From positions 1 through 52,491 of the IMG/VR virus record IMGVR_UViG_3300044470_000064: DNA of 52,491 nt. The stretch is one strand, 5' to 3'. Made by a program: the position numbers and the translations under genes. Source of the DNA: a virus. Of the stretch, positions 7,951-15,444 are shown one piece after another; position 1 is the stretch's first letter; each line of letters starts with the position of its first letter. The notes beneath the pieces were generated by a model. That model ran no database searches and was not told the DNA's origin. It was given only the letters and a program-made list of their open reading frames with translations.

Positions 7951-8395
7951 ACGGTTCCGAACTGCGGACCATCATGGTGCCTCAGTGCCATGTGGCCAAG
8001 TGGTTGATCCCTGGCCGCCAGAGCGGGAGGACTATCTCTCCGCTAGGTGGCGAGCCTGGATGGCCTATGACGAGGCGATTTTCGAGGCTGAGGAAGCCTA
8101 CCACGATGCAGTCGGGGACCTCGATCCTGACGGCCCCGGCAGCCCCGATGACCTAGCCGGGATGGACGACCTGGAGTATTCGGCCTGGGACGTCCGCGAA
8201 GCGGCAGACGAAGAGATGACCGATCTCGACGTCGCTGAGATGCGGGCCAATGCCCAGATTCTCGCCTTGGCCCGCGAGGCGTATGATGGGAAGGTGCAGC
8301 AGGCCGAAGAGACCTACGACGCCGCAGAGAGGGTCGCTCGTGATGTTTACCACGCTGGTGGCACGGCGACCCGGGCGGCGGTGAAGGGTGATTGA
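7910..8395 (+). CDS. Acidic coiled-coil hypothetical protein
   Basis: A 161-residue protein (155 if it starts at the GTG at 7928, which has GGGAG close upstream). The body is strongly acidic and helical, with repeated A/E/Y heptads (FEAEEAYHDAV, VQQAEETYDAAERVA), suggesting a coiled coil. It overlaps the HTH gene in a different frame. No family is recognised. Confidence 0.6.
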   Translation: MRDGRRVAAVWPGERFRTADHHGASVPCGQVVDPWPPEREDYLSARWRAWMAYDEAIFEAEEAYHDAVGDLDPDGPGSPDDLAGMDDLEYSAWDVREAADEEMTDLDVAEMRANAQILALAREAYDGKVQQAEETYDAAERVARDVYHAGGTATRAAVKGD

Positions 8396-8756
8396 CGTGC
8401 GCGACGCTCCGGCCTCGCGACCCCTCGCACTAGGGGATGCACTCTCACCCTCCCGCCGCCTCTCTATGCCACACCCCTGCGTCACTGACGGGCGCCAACA
8501 TCGCGACGGGGGTATTCCGCGGCGTCAAGGGCCGGGGGAGCGTGTGGGCAACACCCCGGCCCGCTTTCTCTTGGGCAGGGTTCTTGCTCAGGTTGGCCAT
8601 CGCCAGTGCGACGTTATCCGGCGTAAGCCCGGAATCGGCTGGGGCGGCACCAGAGGCCAACCGACCCTCCCTAAGTGGCATGAACTTGCCACCGTTTATG
8701 CGGTTTGCCACCTTGCCAAACCATGGCAATCCCGGCATTCTAGGCAAGGCGCGTGA
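8388..8756 (+). CDS. Hypothetical protein (uncertain)
   Basis: A 122-residue frame from a GTG at 8388 overlapping the previous stop. Its own stop overlaps the GTG of the next gene (GTGA), the coupling pattern used throughout this genome. Arginine-rich, with no recognisable domain. Two other open frames cover the same stretch (one on each strand), so the assignment rests mainly on the start/stop overlaps. Confidence 0.4.
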   Translation: MIDVRDAPASRPLALGDALSPSRRLSMPHPCVTDGRQHRDGGIPRRQGPGERVGNTPARFLLGRVLAQVGHRQCDVIRRKPGIGWGGTRGQPTLPKWHELATVYAVCHLAKPWQSRHSRQGA

Positions 8757-8947
8757 CCACCTTCCCATCCCCGCAGGGAACGTGCCAGCATGGCAAGCGG
8801 CTGAAGTTCGACTCCTGTACCGACTGCCTACTAGAGATGGCGGCGGCCAAGGTTTACGACCTGTCGTCCACGGTCGAGGGACCGCCGCACGGCGACGGCG
8901 GGAAGTTCGCTGACCCGGCATATCGGGGGGTCGAGCATGGAAACTGA
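8753..8947 (+). CDS. Small Cys/His-containing protein
   Basis: A 64-residue protein with CQHGKRLKFDSCTDC near the N-terminus, a C-x-H and CxxC arrangement that could bind zinc. It is coupled to neighbours on both sides (GTGA upstream, overlap with the next ATG). The function is unknown. Confidence 0.6.
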   Translation: MTTFPSPQGTCQHGKRLKFDSCTDCLLEMAAAKVYDLSSTVEGPPHGDGGKFADPAYRGVEHGN

Positions 8948-9164
8948 CCTCAAGGCCATCCATGAAGCCGACGAGCGGCAGACCCGGCGAGACGTCCGCA
9001 AGCACGACATAGGCGAGGCCAATCTAGCCGGTCGGATGACGGGAGCGTTCATCCGGGGGATGCACTCCGAGGACAAGAAGATCACCGAGGGTGAGCTTGC
9101 CGCCGCGCTGGACGATCGGATGGCGCACACCTTCGGCTGTCAGTGCGATGGGGATGGAGTATGA
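8937..9164 (+). CDS. Small charged hypothetical protein
   Basis: A 75-residue charged helical protein ending in CQCDGDGV. It overlaps the previous gene by 11 bases and the next by four (ATGA). No family is recognised. Confidence 0.55.
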   Translation: METDLKAIHEADERQTRRDVRKHDIGEANLAGRMTGAFIRGMHSEDKKITEGELAAALDDRMAHTFGCQCDGDGV

Positions 9165-9379
9165 ACCTCGCCGAGTTCGCCAAGGCCGAGGGGAAGTCGC
9201 CGGGAGGCTGCAAAGTCTGTGGCCATCCCCGCAGCGTCGAGATCAACGAGGCACACGCCAAGGGCGTATCTGCCGCTGCGATCGGGCGTTGGACTTCGCA
9301 GGACCCGGACGGAGCGCCGAGGGTGAGCGACACCACGGTAGCGCGCCACTTCTCGGAGGGGCACCACAAGCGTGGGTGA
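9161..9379 (+). CDS. Zinc-finger plus HTH protein
   Basis: A 72-residue protein that combines CKVCGHPRSVEINEAHAKGV with a short helix-turn-helix (VSAAAIGRWT, then VSDTTVARHFSEGHH). The CxxCxHP-HTH-xRHxxxGH pattern is common in tiny phage DNA-binding proteins. The start is the ATG overlapping the previous stop; the frame extends six codons upstream but without a site. It is a likely DNA-binding accessory protein next to the phosphoesterase gene. Confidence 0.6.
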   Translation: MNLAEFAKAEGKSPGGCKVCGHPRSVEINEAHAKGVSAAAIGRWTSQDPDGAPRVSDTTVARHFSEGHHKRG

Positions 9380-10379
9380 TCTCGTTGAGTTCTCCGAGAT
9401 CGAGGAACTCCGCAACAGCAACCGGAGCCTGGAGCGACGCCTCCGCAAGTCCCAGACGCGCCTAGACGAACTGGTAGCCGCCTGCTATGCGGGTGCCCGC
9501 GACGCATACGCGTCCCTGGTGATTCAACCGCCCGTCGTGACGCCCAAGGTGGACATGCGGCGCAAGAGTGCCGAGGTGGCGCTGTGGTGCATGGGTGATT
9601 GGCAAGGGGCCAAACTCACCACCAGCTACAACAGCGAAGTGATGCGCGAGCGCGTGATGCGCTTCGCCAAGGTGGCCGAGCAGATCACGAACATCCAGCG
9701 GGCCGACCATCCCGTGAAGGATTGCACGATCCTCTTCGGCGGGGATATGGTCGAGGGCCTTTTCCAGTTCCCGACGCAGCCCTTTGAGATCGACGCCACC
9801 CTGTTTGGGCAGTTTGTCACAGTCTCCCAACTTCTCATCGACACGGTACGCGAGGCGCTCCGCATCTATGAGCGGGTCCAAGTGGTGGCCGAGTGGGGCA
9901 ACCACGGTCGGATAGGGAGCAAGCGTTCCACCATCCCCAAGGGCGACAACTTCGACCGGATGTGCTACGAGCACGCTCGACGCATGATGGCGGGCGAGAA
10001 GCGGCTCCGCTGGGAAGATTGCCCCGAGGACATCCAACGGGTGGAGATCGGCAACTATCGGGCGCTCTGTCTGCACTCCGACGAGATCGGGCGCAACGGA
10101 TTCGCCGCTCCTTCCACCATCGTGAACTACATCAACCGGCTCCGGTCGGGGGCGTATCGCTGGGACTTCCGGGACGCCTACACGTTCCACTATCACACCC
10201 ACGCTGAGTGGCCCCTTGCCAACGGTGAGGGCGCGATCTATCAGACGGGCTCAACCGAGAGCGACAACCGCTACGCACGTGACACCATGGCATCGTCGGC
10301 CATCCCGAGCCAGCGGCTGCACTTCGTAGACGGAGACAAGGGCCGCGTGACGGCTCAGTACAAGATTTGGTTGGCATAG
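9372..10379 (+). CDS. Calcineurin-like metallophosphoesterase
   Basis: A 335-residue protein. After an N-terminal coiled coil (about 8-40) the metal-binding motifs appear in the usual order: MGDWQ, ILFGGDMVEG, EWGNHGR and, late, FHYHTHAEW. These correspond to the GDxx, GDxx(D/E), GNHx and GHxH blocks of the calcineurin-like fold. Phages use such enzymes as nucleases (Mre11/SbcD-like) or nucleotide phosphatases. The first block has Trp in place of His (GDWQ), a common phage variant. The GTG start overlaps the previous gene by eight bases. Confidence 0.75.
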   Translation: MGDLVEFSEIEELRNSNRSLERRLRKSQTRLDELVAACYAGARDAYASLVIQPPVVTPKVDMRRKSAEVALWCMGDWQGAKLTTSYNSEVMRERVMRFAKVAEQITNIQRADHPVKDCTILFGGDMVEGLFQFPTQPFEIDATLFGQFVTVSQLLIDTVREALRIYERVQVVAEWGNHGRIGSKRSTIPKGDNFDRMCYEHARRMMAGEKRLRWEDCPEDIQRVEIGNYRALCLHSDEIGRNGFAAPSTIVNYINRLRSGAYRWDFRDAYTFHYHTHAEWPLANGEGAIYQTGSTESDNRYARDTMASSAIPSQRLHFVDGDKGRVTAQYKIWLA

Positions 10380-10395
10380 GGAAGGGATAACTATC

Positions 10396-10542
10396 ATGCG
10401 TAAGCTTCGGAAACTACTGCCCAAGACATTCTGGACCACCTACGGCAACATGGACGGTTCACGCACGTTCACGATCTGGCGCATGTGGTTCGGTCGCTGT
10501 TACGACGTGACCCGCATCCCTGCGGGCCAGTGGGAGGCATGA
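10396..10542 (+). CDS. Tiny basic hypothetical protein
   Basis: A 48-residue protein beginning MRKLRKLLPKTFWTTYGN, with an aromatic core (FTIWRMWFGRCYDVTRIPAG). The upstream sequence has GAAGGGA at a good distance. Its stop overlaps the next ATG (ATGA). No family is recognised. Confidence 0.55.
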   Translation: MRKLRKLLPKTFWTTYGNMDGSRTFTIWRMWFGRCYDVTRIPAGQWEA

Positions 10543-10982
10543 CCGTGCGCGCAGCTCTAGCCAAGACGTTCTCGGTATACGCTCTGCTCTCGCTGGTTGT
10601 GGGGGCGCAGGCTGCCATCCTCGTTTTCGTGCGGGGTTTCGGCAATTCCAAGGCTGACGTGATCGCGGGGTCCATCCTCGGTTTCGTCGCGCTCGTGGCG
10701 TTCGTCGGGCACACCCTACTTGCCAACTGGACGATCACCGTCCCCGGGAGTGTGGTCGGTGTGTTGACGTGGGTCAATGGGGTCGCCGTGGCTCTGGTGG
10801 CTGCGGGTGGGATGATCGTGCAGTACGTCGGCACCGTCTCACCGACGCTGACGCCGTGGGTCGCCGTGGCGCTCCAGGGTGCTGCGCTGGTTGGCTCGCT
10901 GATCGCTGGGCTGTTCACTGCGTCGGTTGCGCGTCGGGTTGCGCCGCGTGGCCTGCCGTTCGACGCGAGAGCCGCCAGGTGA
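10539..10982 (+). CDS. Four-helix membrane protein, possible holin
   Basis: A 147-residue protein with four hydrophobic segments (about 8-30, 40-62, 67-92, 100-125) and a basic C-terminal tail ending RRVAPRGLPFDARAAR. The size and topology resemble small phage holins, but the gene lies far from the endolysin gene and next to other tiny membrane proteins. It might instead remodel the host membrane early. The ATG is coupled to the upstream stop. Confidence 0.55.
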   Translation: MTVRAALAKTFSVYALLSLVVGAQAAILVFVRGFGNSKADVIAGSILGFVALVAFVGHTLLANWTITVPGSVVGVLTWVNGVAVALVAAGGMIVQYVGTVSPTLTPWVAVALQGAALVGSLIAGLFTASVARRVAPRGLPFDARAAR

Positions 10983-11104
10983 CCATCCCAGTGACGATCC
11001 TCGTCTGGGTGGGCGTCGTCGCGGCCGTGGCTGTCGCCTTGTTTCTGCTCTCGGCCGCCGTAGTTGGAAGCTTTGAGGGCATACGTCGGGCAGTCAAGCG
11101 ATGA
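10979..11104 (+). CDS. Tiny single-pass membrane protein
   Basis: A 41-residue protein from a GTG (GTGA overlap): hydrophobic residues 2-28 (VTILVWVGVVAAVAVALFLL) followed by a basic tail GIRRAVKR. It probably has one transmembrane helix with its C-terminus in the cytoplasm. The function is unknown. Confidence 0.55.
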   Translation: MTIPVTILVWVGVVAAVAVALFLLSAAVVGSFEGIRRAVKR

Positions 11105-11184
11105 CCGACGAGGACCTCCCCGTCATTACCCAACCGCCCGAACCGGACGACGAGGACGAGCAGGAAGCGTGGGGGCCTGACTGA
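11101..11184 (+). CDS. Very short acidic ORF
   Basis: 27 residues, rich in Asp, Glu and Pro (PPEPDDEDEQEAWG). The ATG overlaps the previous stop and its stop overlaps the next ATG (TGATG). These couplings support translation, but such a short ORF may only link ribosomes between neighbours. Confidence 0.4.
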   Translation: MTDEDLPVITQPPEPDDEDEQEAWGPD

Positions 11185-11456
11185 TGAGCGATCTCGATAA
11201 GCAGACGGATGCGGTGACTGAGCCTGCCAAGGTCTGTCCTACGTGTGGCCGTTGCCCAACGTGCGGCAGGTCGGACGCGCAACCGTTCTATCAGTGGCCG
11301 TACCCAGCGCAGCCTATCGTCCCCAACGCTCAACCCTACCCGGTACTGCCGTGGGGGCCGTGGTACTTCGGGACGGGCGGAAACATATGCGAGGTCCACG
11401 CCACGGCCAATGGCACCTCCGTGGCCTCGGGCGGCATGGTAAGCGTTAGCCTCTGA
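11184..11456 (+). CDS. Small double-CxxC protein
   Basis: A 90-residue protein with two adjacent CxxC pairs (VCPTCGRCPTCGRSD), a proline/tyrosine-rich middle and a small beta-rich C-terminus (VHATANGTSVASGG). It could hold one zinc. The remainder resembles short decoration-type sequences, but no family is recognised. Confidence 0.6.
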   Translation: MSDLDKQTDAVTEPAKVCPTCGRCPTCGRSDAQPFYQWPYPAQPIVPNAQPYPVLPWGPWYFGTGGNICEVHATANGTSVASGGMVSVSL

Positions 11457-11467
11457 GGGGAGACCTG

Positions 11468-11761
11468 ATGCGGAGGGAAGGCGCGGAGGCGTGGCTCGCC
11501 TGGTATCGCAAGGCTGAGGATGCCTACGAGAAGGCGGGTGAGCACGCTCTGGGCCTCTGGATCAGGGAAGGAAAACCGAGCGAAGCGTACCTAGAGGCGG
11601 TCGAGGCTGCCACCGTCGCTCGCTGGCGTTGGCACGCTGCGCTACAGGCGCTGAACGGTTTTATGGAAAACGAAGCGGCCCACCCGGCCCCGCCCCGGCG
11701 TAATCCGGACGGCTCGGACTGGTGGAACGTGGACTGTGGAGGGATAGAGGATGACCGATAG
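11468..11761 (+). CDS. Helical hypothetical protein
   Basis: A 97-residue protein rich in Ala, Trp and Glu (EAWLAWYRKAEDAYEKAGEH), predicted to be largely helical, with a disordered C-terminus. A GGGGAG site precedes the ATG. It overlaps the next gene by 11 bases. No family is recognised. Confidence 0.6.
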   Translation: MRREGAEAWLAWYRKAEDAYEKAGEHALGLWIREGKPSEAYLEAVEAATVARWRWHAALQALNGFMENEAAHPAPPRRNPDGSDWWNVDCGGIEDDR

Positions 11762-12584
11762 TTTCCCGAAGAGGGTAGCTGGCAAGCGTGGCCTCCGTGA
11801 ATCCCATGAGCCGCGACTGGCCCTCTCGCGCTTCAAGCGGACGGTACGCACCGAACCTCTGCCCACCAGTTGGGACGGCACCCACGGCATCACCGCGTGG
11901 GGCATGGACGGCAATGACCGCTATGGCGACTGCGGAGCCGCCGCGACCGACCACTACAACATGGCGAAGGCTGGCAGCACCAGCGTCGAGGATACCCTCG
12001 GGGAGCCCAAGTACGCGGGAACGGTGGCGACCTACTTCGCCTATGGCATCGCGCAGGGCGAGCCTGGGCCGAACCCTGACGAGGGCGTGGACAATGCGAC
12101 CTGGCTTGGCTTCCTGTGGAAGAACGGCATCATCGACGGGTATGCCGAGGTGGACTTGGCCGACGTCAAGGCCGCTGCGGTGGAGTTCAACGGGGTCCTG
12201 GTGGGATGCCTGCTGGGTGACGACGCGGAGGCCAACTTCGAGAAGGGGCTGCCGTGGGACAACCCGCCGGCACCCGACCCGAACGATGGGCACGACATCC
12301 TGTTCATCGGCTGGGACCCGAGCTGGTCCTGGTATGTGACGTGGGGCGCGTTGCAATGGGTGACCCCCTCGTGGCAGGCAGCCAACCCCACCGACGCCTG
12401 GGTCATCCTCGACGCCGACGACCCGAGCGTGAACTGGCCGGCGCTGATTGCCGAGCTGACCGCGCTGCACGGCACCGTGCCGTCTGTTACGCCGCCGGCA
12501 CCCGTCCCTACGCCTGCCCCGACGCCCACCCCGGTGACCTCTAGCGGCTGCTGGGGGGCCATCCTGCGGTTGTTCGGGCGATGA
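11751..12584 (+). CDS. Papain-like-fold protein with Pro-rich tail
   Basis: A 277-residue protein. RYGDCGAAATDHYN (Cys near residue 62) and GHDILFIGWD (His near 181) followed by an aromatic region and DAWVIL give the Cys...His order of papain-like (C1/C39-type) peptidases. Related proteins without a known role occur in actinobacteriophages. The C-terminus is a linker of alternating Pro/Thr/Val and a short hydrophobic SSGCWGAILRLFGR end, similar in style to the endolysin gene at 49860. It may be a host-directed peptidase or a catalytically idle binding protein. No signal peptide is visible. Confidence 0.55.
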   Translation: MTDSFPKRVAGKRGLRESHEPRLALSRFKRTVRTEPLPTSWDGTHGITAWGMDGNDRYGDCGAAATDHYNMAKAGSTSVEDTLGEPKYAGTVATYFAYGIAQGEPGPNPDEGVDNATWLGFLWKNGIIDGYAEVDLADVKAAAVEFNGVLVGCLLGDDAEANFEKGLPWDNPPAPDPNDGHDILFIGWDPSWSWYVTWGALQWVTPSWQAANPTDAWVILDADDPSVNWPALIAELTALHGTVPSVTPPAPVPTPAPTPTPVTSSGCWGAILRLFGR

Positions 12585-12703
12585 ACGTCTGGGCGTGGGC
12601 CGTTATCGGCTTCGTGGTATTCGTCCTCGGGGTTGCCGGTGCCGCGGCACTTGCCCTCTACATCCTCGCCCGAGGGTGGGTGAAGTCTGACGAGGACCAG
12701 TGA
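12581..12703 (+). CDS. Tiny single-pass membrane protein
   Basis: A 40-residue protein, almost all one transmembrane helix (VWAWAVIGFVVFVLGVAGAA), ending in an acidic tail KSDEDQ. It overlaps the previous stop (ATGA). The function is unknown. Confidence 0.5.
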   Translation: MNVWAWAVIGFVVFVLGVAGAAALALYILARGWVKSDEDQ

Positions 12704-12888
12704 GGGTCCGACTTATCCCCCGTGACGCGCACTACCTGGCGGAGCTACAGGCGACGGTCCCTGATCTCCCCGGCGATCTCATCGTGGACGTTCAACCCGA
12801 TGGGCAGTGGGAAGAGATGGAGGCTGACCTCTCCGTGGTGGGCGGCATCCTCCGGGACGGAGTGGCGTGGAAGCGCTGCCCTATCTGA
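12700..12888 (+). CDS. Small acidic hypothetical protein
   Basis: A 62-residue protein beginning MRVRLIPRDAHYLAELQATV, probably an alpha/beta fold. The GTG start overlaps the previous stop (GTGA). No family is recognised. Confidence 0.5.
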   Translation: MRVRLIPRDAHYLAELQATVPDLPGDLIVDVQPDGQWEEMEADLSVVGGILRDGVAWKRCPI

Positions 12889-12947
12889 TCGTGGTCCTGT
12901 GTCTGGTTACCCTCTGGGTGATCGGCAGGGAGATGGGCGCTGAGTAG
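12867..12947 (+). CDS. Possible 26-residue membrane peptide
   Basis: From a GTG at 12867 with GGAG close upstream: a hydrophobic stretch (LPYLIVVLCLVTLWVI) followed by GREMGAE. It overlaps the upstream gene. Short and without homology evidence; included because three other tiny membrane proteins occur nearby. Confidence 0.35.
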   Translation: MEALPYLIVVLCLVTLWVIGREMGAE

Positions 12948-13092
12948 CAGCGAGGGGCCAGAGAACTGTTCGCGTACATGACATGGCGCTGAGCACCGGC
13001 CCTGAACCGCGTCTTCCGGGAGACGATAGGATCGTCCGCAAGTCCCCACGGGCGGTTCCCCGGGTCCAACGGTAGCGTAACGGCTGGTCTGG

Positions 13093-13101
13093 TGGTACAC
13101 T
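13093..13101 (+). promoter_or_regulatory. Candidate extended -10 promoter
   Basis: TGGTACACT lies in the 156-base gap 12948-13103, which holds no convincing gene. It ends two bases before the ATG at 13104 and eight before the in-frame ATG at 13110, so transcription would begin at about the second ATG. A weak TAGCGT at 13073 is 17 bases upstream. It belongs to the same motif family as the promoters at 14267, 16667, 20585 and 22675. Confidence 0.45.
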
Positions 13102-13103
13102 AG

Positions 13104-13469
13104 ATGCCAATGGGCGAGCAGCTTACACCGAACGCCGTCGTACTTTCCCTGATGGAGTTGGGCCGGCAACTGGACGCAGCGGTCAAGACGCTCCGCGAGG
13201 CCGAGATGGCGGCGGTGCGAACGCGGCACGCGGCGGACCTCGCTGAGGCTCAAGCCTACATGGAAGTGAAGGGGCCAGTCGAGGAGCGCAAGCGGGCCGC
13301 GCTGATCGCCTCCACCGAGTTCGAGGATGAGGCGCTCGTCGCGGAGGCTACGTTACGCTGGCTACGTGCCAGGATTAGGGCTCTGGATACGCGTATCGAG
13401 GTGGGTCGCAGCATGGGAACTTCTCTTCGGGCTGAGCTGAAGATGCTGCCCTACTCGGATCAGCCATGA
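13104..13469 (+). CDS. Coiled-coil phage protein
   Basis: A 121-residue, nearly all-helical protein: LSLMELGRQLDAAVKTLREA, then AYMEVKGPVEERKRAALIA and later LRARIRALDTRIEVGRSM. The pattern (Leu-Asp-x-Ala, then a K-G-x-V-x-x-R segment) recurs in unassigned phage proteins near early genes. ATG 13104 and 13110 are both possible starts; the second lies at the predicted transcription start. Confidence 0.6.
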   Translation: MPMGEQLTPNAVVLSLMELGRQLDAAVKTLREAEMAAVRTRHAADLAEAQAYMEVKGPVEERKRAALIASTEFEDEALVAEATLRWLRARIRALDTRIEVGRSMGTSLRAELKMLPYSDQP

Positions 13470-13669
13470 GCCGCGAGGACAAGGCCATCGCCGCCGAGAT
13501 CGAGCGCGCCAAGCAGATCAAGGCATACCAGGACGAACTCGCCCACCAGGCGATCATCCGCAAGGTGCTCGCCAAGAAGCGCTCCCTACTTTCGCCTACG
13601 ATTCCGAGCCAGTCGAGTTCACCGCCTGCGGTATCGTCGGAGAAACTAGGGCATGCCTACCCCCACTGA
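13466..13669 (+). CDS. Small basic helical protein
   Basis: A 67-residue protein with a charged helix (DKAIAAEIERAKQIKAYQDE) and a serine/proline-rich tail. It is coupled upstream (ATGA) and overlaps the next gene by 17 bases. The function is unknown. Confidence 0.5.
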   Translation: MSREDKAIAAEIERAKQIKAYQDELAHQAIIRKVLAKKRSLLSPTIPSQSSSPPAVSSEKLGHAYPH

Positions 13670-13880
13670 GCGGCTCTGGATAGAGCGTCGGTGTGTGGAG
13701 TGCGGCTCTCCGATAACGGTCCTGCGGATGACGCCCAGCCCGATCTGCTCGGCAGCGTGCTACGCCAAGGTTCACGCTCCCCGGCCTACGGTGTGCCATC
13801 GGTGCGGCAAGACCTACGGTCGGCCCGCTTCGCTGGTCTCGGAGTTCTGCTCGGTCGAGTGTGCTAGGGAGATCGAGTGA
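13653..13880 (+). CDS. Multi-Cys zinc-finger protein
   Basis: A 75-residue protein with CVECG, CSAACY, CHRCG and CSVEC, enough ligands for two zinc sites of the treble-clef type that phages use for DNA or RNA binding. It overlaps both neighbours. Confidence 0.55.
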   Translation: MPTPTERLWIERRCVECGSPITVLRMTPSPICSAACYAKVHAPRPTVCHRCGKTYGRPASLVSEFCSVECAREIE

Positions 13881-14050
13881 GCCGTACCCGTCGATCCTCC
13901 TGGCGCCACCAGACAGTACCGCATGGGCCGACGTTCGCGGAGCCGTTCTCTGGCAACCGCATCACGGTGGGGGAGGCCGCAAAGCCGCAAAGCCGCGAAG
14001 CTGCTAGGCCGTGGCGTGAGGCTCCGCCGAAGTTCCACGGGACGCGATGA
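13877..14050 (+). CDS. Small basic hypothetical protein
   Basis: A 57-residue protein from a GTG overlapping the previous stop (GTGA), ending at a stop overlapping the next ATG (ATGA). It is rich in Arg, Pro and Ala and probably disordered. No homology evidence. Confidence 0.4.
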   Translation: MSRTRRSSWRHQTVPHGPTFAEPFSGNRITVGEAAKPQSREAARPWREAPPKFHGTR

Positions 14051-14253
14051 CCCCCTCGCCGACTTACCGCACCCCCCCGACAGGAGCCCGGTGCTCCGGC
14101 CAGAGGGTAGGCCCCGGCCTGATCCTCGGTGGATGCAAGGCTCCCGCCGTCGTCCAGCACACCCTCTGGGGGGTGCAAGTGCTCTCCTGCGCCGCTCATT
14201 TCGAGGCAGGGGGCGGGAGTCCTTCGGCGATCCCGGTGGGGGAAGTTGCGTAG
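14047..14253 (+). CDS. Small hypothetical protein ending in repeated motif
   Basis: A 68-residue frame with a few Cys and His. Its coding potential is uncertain, but both ends are informative: the start overlaps the previous stop, and the stop (GCG TAG) lies inside the repeated element at 14248-14265. Confidence 0.4.
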   Translation: MTPSPTYRTPPTGARCSGQRVGPGLILGGCKAPAVVQHTLWGVQVLSCAAHFEAGGGSPSAIPVGEVA

Positions 14254-14275
14254 CGGTCCGCATCCGTGCTAGACT
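14246..14275 (+). promoter_or_regulatory. Promoter with leaderless start
   Basis: TTGCGT (14246-14251), 18 bases, then TGC-TAGACT (-10 at 14270-14275). The ATG of the next gene begins six bases after the -10, at the expected transcription start, and no ribosome-binding site is present, so the transcript should be leaderless. The -35 overlaps the stop-codon repeat element. Confidence 0.6.
14248..14265 (+). repeat. Gene-end repeat element, copy 1
   Basis: GCGTAGCGGTCCGCATCC; the TAG is the stop codon of the upstream gene. Three further copies end other genes at 15289, 16310 and, on the minus strand, 16350-16366. Confidence 0.6.
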
Positions 14276-14281
14276 GAGGGC

Positions 14282-14731
14282 ATGAGACAACGTGCCCTCC
14301 CCAAGCCAACCCCGAAAGGATGCCCCGAGTGCGGGGCACAGGAGACGCGAGGGACGGTACTCCACCGTCCGACATGCTCTCGGAAGCCCACCGTGAGCGA
14401 TGGCCGTCCGTACCCGTTGATCGGCCCCGACGATCCCCTGGCGATCATAGGGCGCGAACTGATCGAGCGGGCCGCGAAACTGCCTCCGCTGGGGGGCGAC
14501 GCCGTGGAGCCCGTCGAGACCCACTACCACCCTAGTCAGACTTACGACGAGTTCGTCGCGCAGACGTTCGCGGCGGATAATCAGCGGATCGTCCTCGTGG
14601 AATCCGTCGAGACCGCCGTCAGTCTCGGCCGCAAGGGAGGCCAGTCTCGTGCCTCCCGTCTGTCCCCTGAGCAACGGAGCGCATCTGCCCGGAAGGCCGC
14701 CAAGGCACGCTGGGGGAAAGCCGATGCCTGA
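14282..14731 (+). CDS. Zinc-site protein with basic C-terminal tail
   Basis: A 149-residue protein. It starts with a zinc site (CPECGAQETRGTVLHRPTC, CxxC...H...C), has an acidic middle, and ends in GRKGGQSRASRLSPEQRSAS, then ARKAAKARWG, a tail like those seen in small DNA-binding proteins. There is no ribosome-binding site; the promoter placement suggests a leaderless message. Confidence 0.6.
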   Translation: MRQRALPKPTPKGCPECGAQETRGTVLHRPTCSRKPTVSDGRPYPLIGPDDPLAIIGRELIERAAKLPPLGGDAVEPVETHYHPSQTYDEFVAQTFAADNQRIVLVESVETAVSLGRKGGQSRASRLSPEQRSASARKAAKARWGKADA

Positions 14732-15038
14732 CACGCTGTGCATACTACAAGCCTCTGACCTATCGCCAGAGATGAGCGTGCGCGTTGCCGTGGCCAAGTT
14801 TCGGCCCGTCATGGAAGCAGTTGGCAAGGCGTTCGCCCTGGTAGCCGACTTCTGCCAGCGCGCCATCCGAGCGATCGCTGAGTTCCTGGCCCCCTTCGAG
14901 TTCGGCCGGTGCTTCCACAAGACGCGCCGTGGTGAGAGATGCCGCCGTAGGGTCCTTACTGACGTCTGGTGCTCCTGCTGGCAACACTGGAGGGTCGGCG
15001 GCATCCACTGGCAGGCCCCCGAGGTGACCTATGCCTGA
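14724..15038 (+). CDS. Hypothetical protein with Cys-rich C-terminus
   Basis: A 104-residue protein from the ATG overlapping the previous stop. The N-terminal half is helical (VRVAVAKFRPVMEAVGKAFA). The C-terminal half has C-x(11)-C then CSCWQH, a possible zinc site. A frame extending upstream is a shadow. The function is unknown. Confidence 0.5.
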   Translation: MPDTLCILQASDLSPEMSVRVAVAKFRPVMEAVGKAFALVADFCQRAIRAIAEFLAPFEFGRCFHKTRRGERCRRRVLTDVWCSCWQHWRVGGIHWQAPEVTYA

Positions 15039-15294
15039 CGTATCCCGACTGAGGGAACTGCTGGCGGTGCCTCTCTGCCTGCGTTCGAGGGCGGAGGACG
15101 ACGAGGTGGAGGCTGCTCTCCCGAAGCTCCTGGACGAACGAGAGCAGATCCGAGAGGCGGCGGGAATTGCTCAGGGTATCCTCGCCGCCCGGCTTCAATC
15201 CATCGATCCCGGCGCTGCCGGTCCGCTGATGAGCGCCGAATCGGTACTCCGCCACGCTCTAGCGTCCCTGGAGAACCCATCGCCGCAAGCGTAG
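15031..15294 (+). CDS. Small helical hypothetical protein
   Basis: An 87-residue helical protein (SRLRELLAVPLCLRSRAEDD) overlapping the previous gene by eight bases. It ends ...QA at a GCG TAG stop inside the second copy of the repeated element. No family is recognised. Confidence 0.55.
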   Translation: MPDVSRLRELLAVPLCLRSRAEDDEVEAALPKLLDEREQIREAAGIAQGILAARLQSIDPGAAGPLMSAESVLRHALASLENPSPQA

Positions 15295-15306
15295 CGGTAC
15301 GCATCC
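15289..15306 (+). repeat. Gene-end repeat element, copy 2
   Basis: GCGTAGCGGTACGCATCC, with a perfect GCGTA-GCGG-TACGC hairpin across the stop codon. The following gap to 15444 has no gene that I can support; it has a further partial copy (GCGTAGCGG at 15338). Confidence 0.6.
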
Positions 15307-15444
15307 AACTGAACCGGACCAACCACCGGGGACCACAGCGTAGCGGGGTCCACCCTAAGACCGACAGTCGGCGCGCCAGGGAGAAGCGGTCCGATGCGCC
15401 GCCCCGGTGGCCGGGATGCACCTAGGGGAACGGGAGGATAGGAC

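Noticed and set aside
8437-9005. Two overlapping frames (plus 8437-8913, minus 8445-9005) in the same stretch
   Set aside because: The frame 8388-8756 is coupled at both ends by GTGA overlaps; the others cross into the convincing small genes at 8753 and 8937. The choice remains uncertain.
12948-13103. Possible tRNA or small ORF (about 30 codons from 12983)
   Set aside because: No cloverleaf with acceptor and T arms could be built, and the ORF has no ribosome-binding site or coupling; only the promoter-like TGGTACACT is supported.
13814-15004. A 396-codon open frame on the minus strand
   Set aside because: It is antisense to five small coupled plus-strand genes, Arg/Gly/Ser-rich and without domain motifs; typical antisense frame of high-GC DNA.
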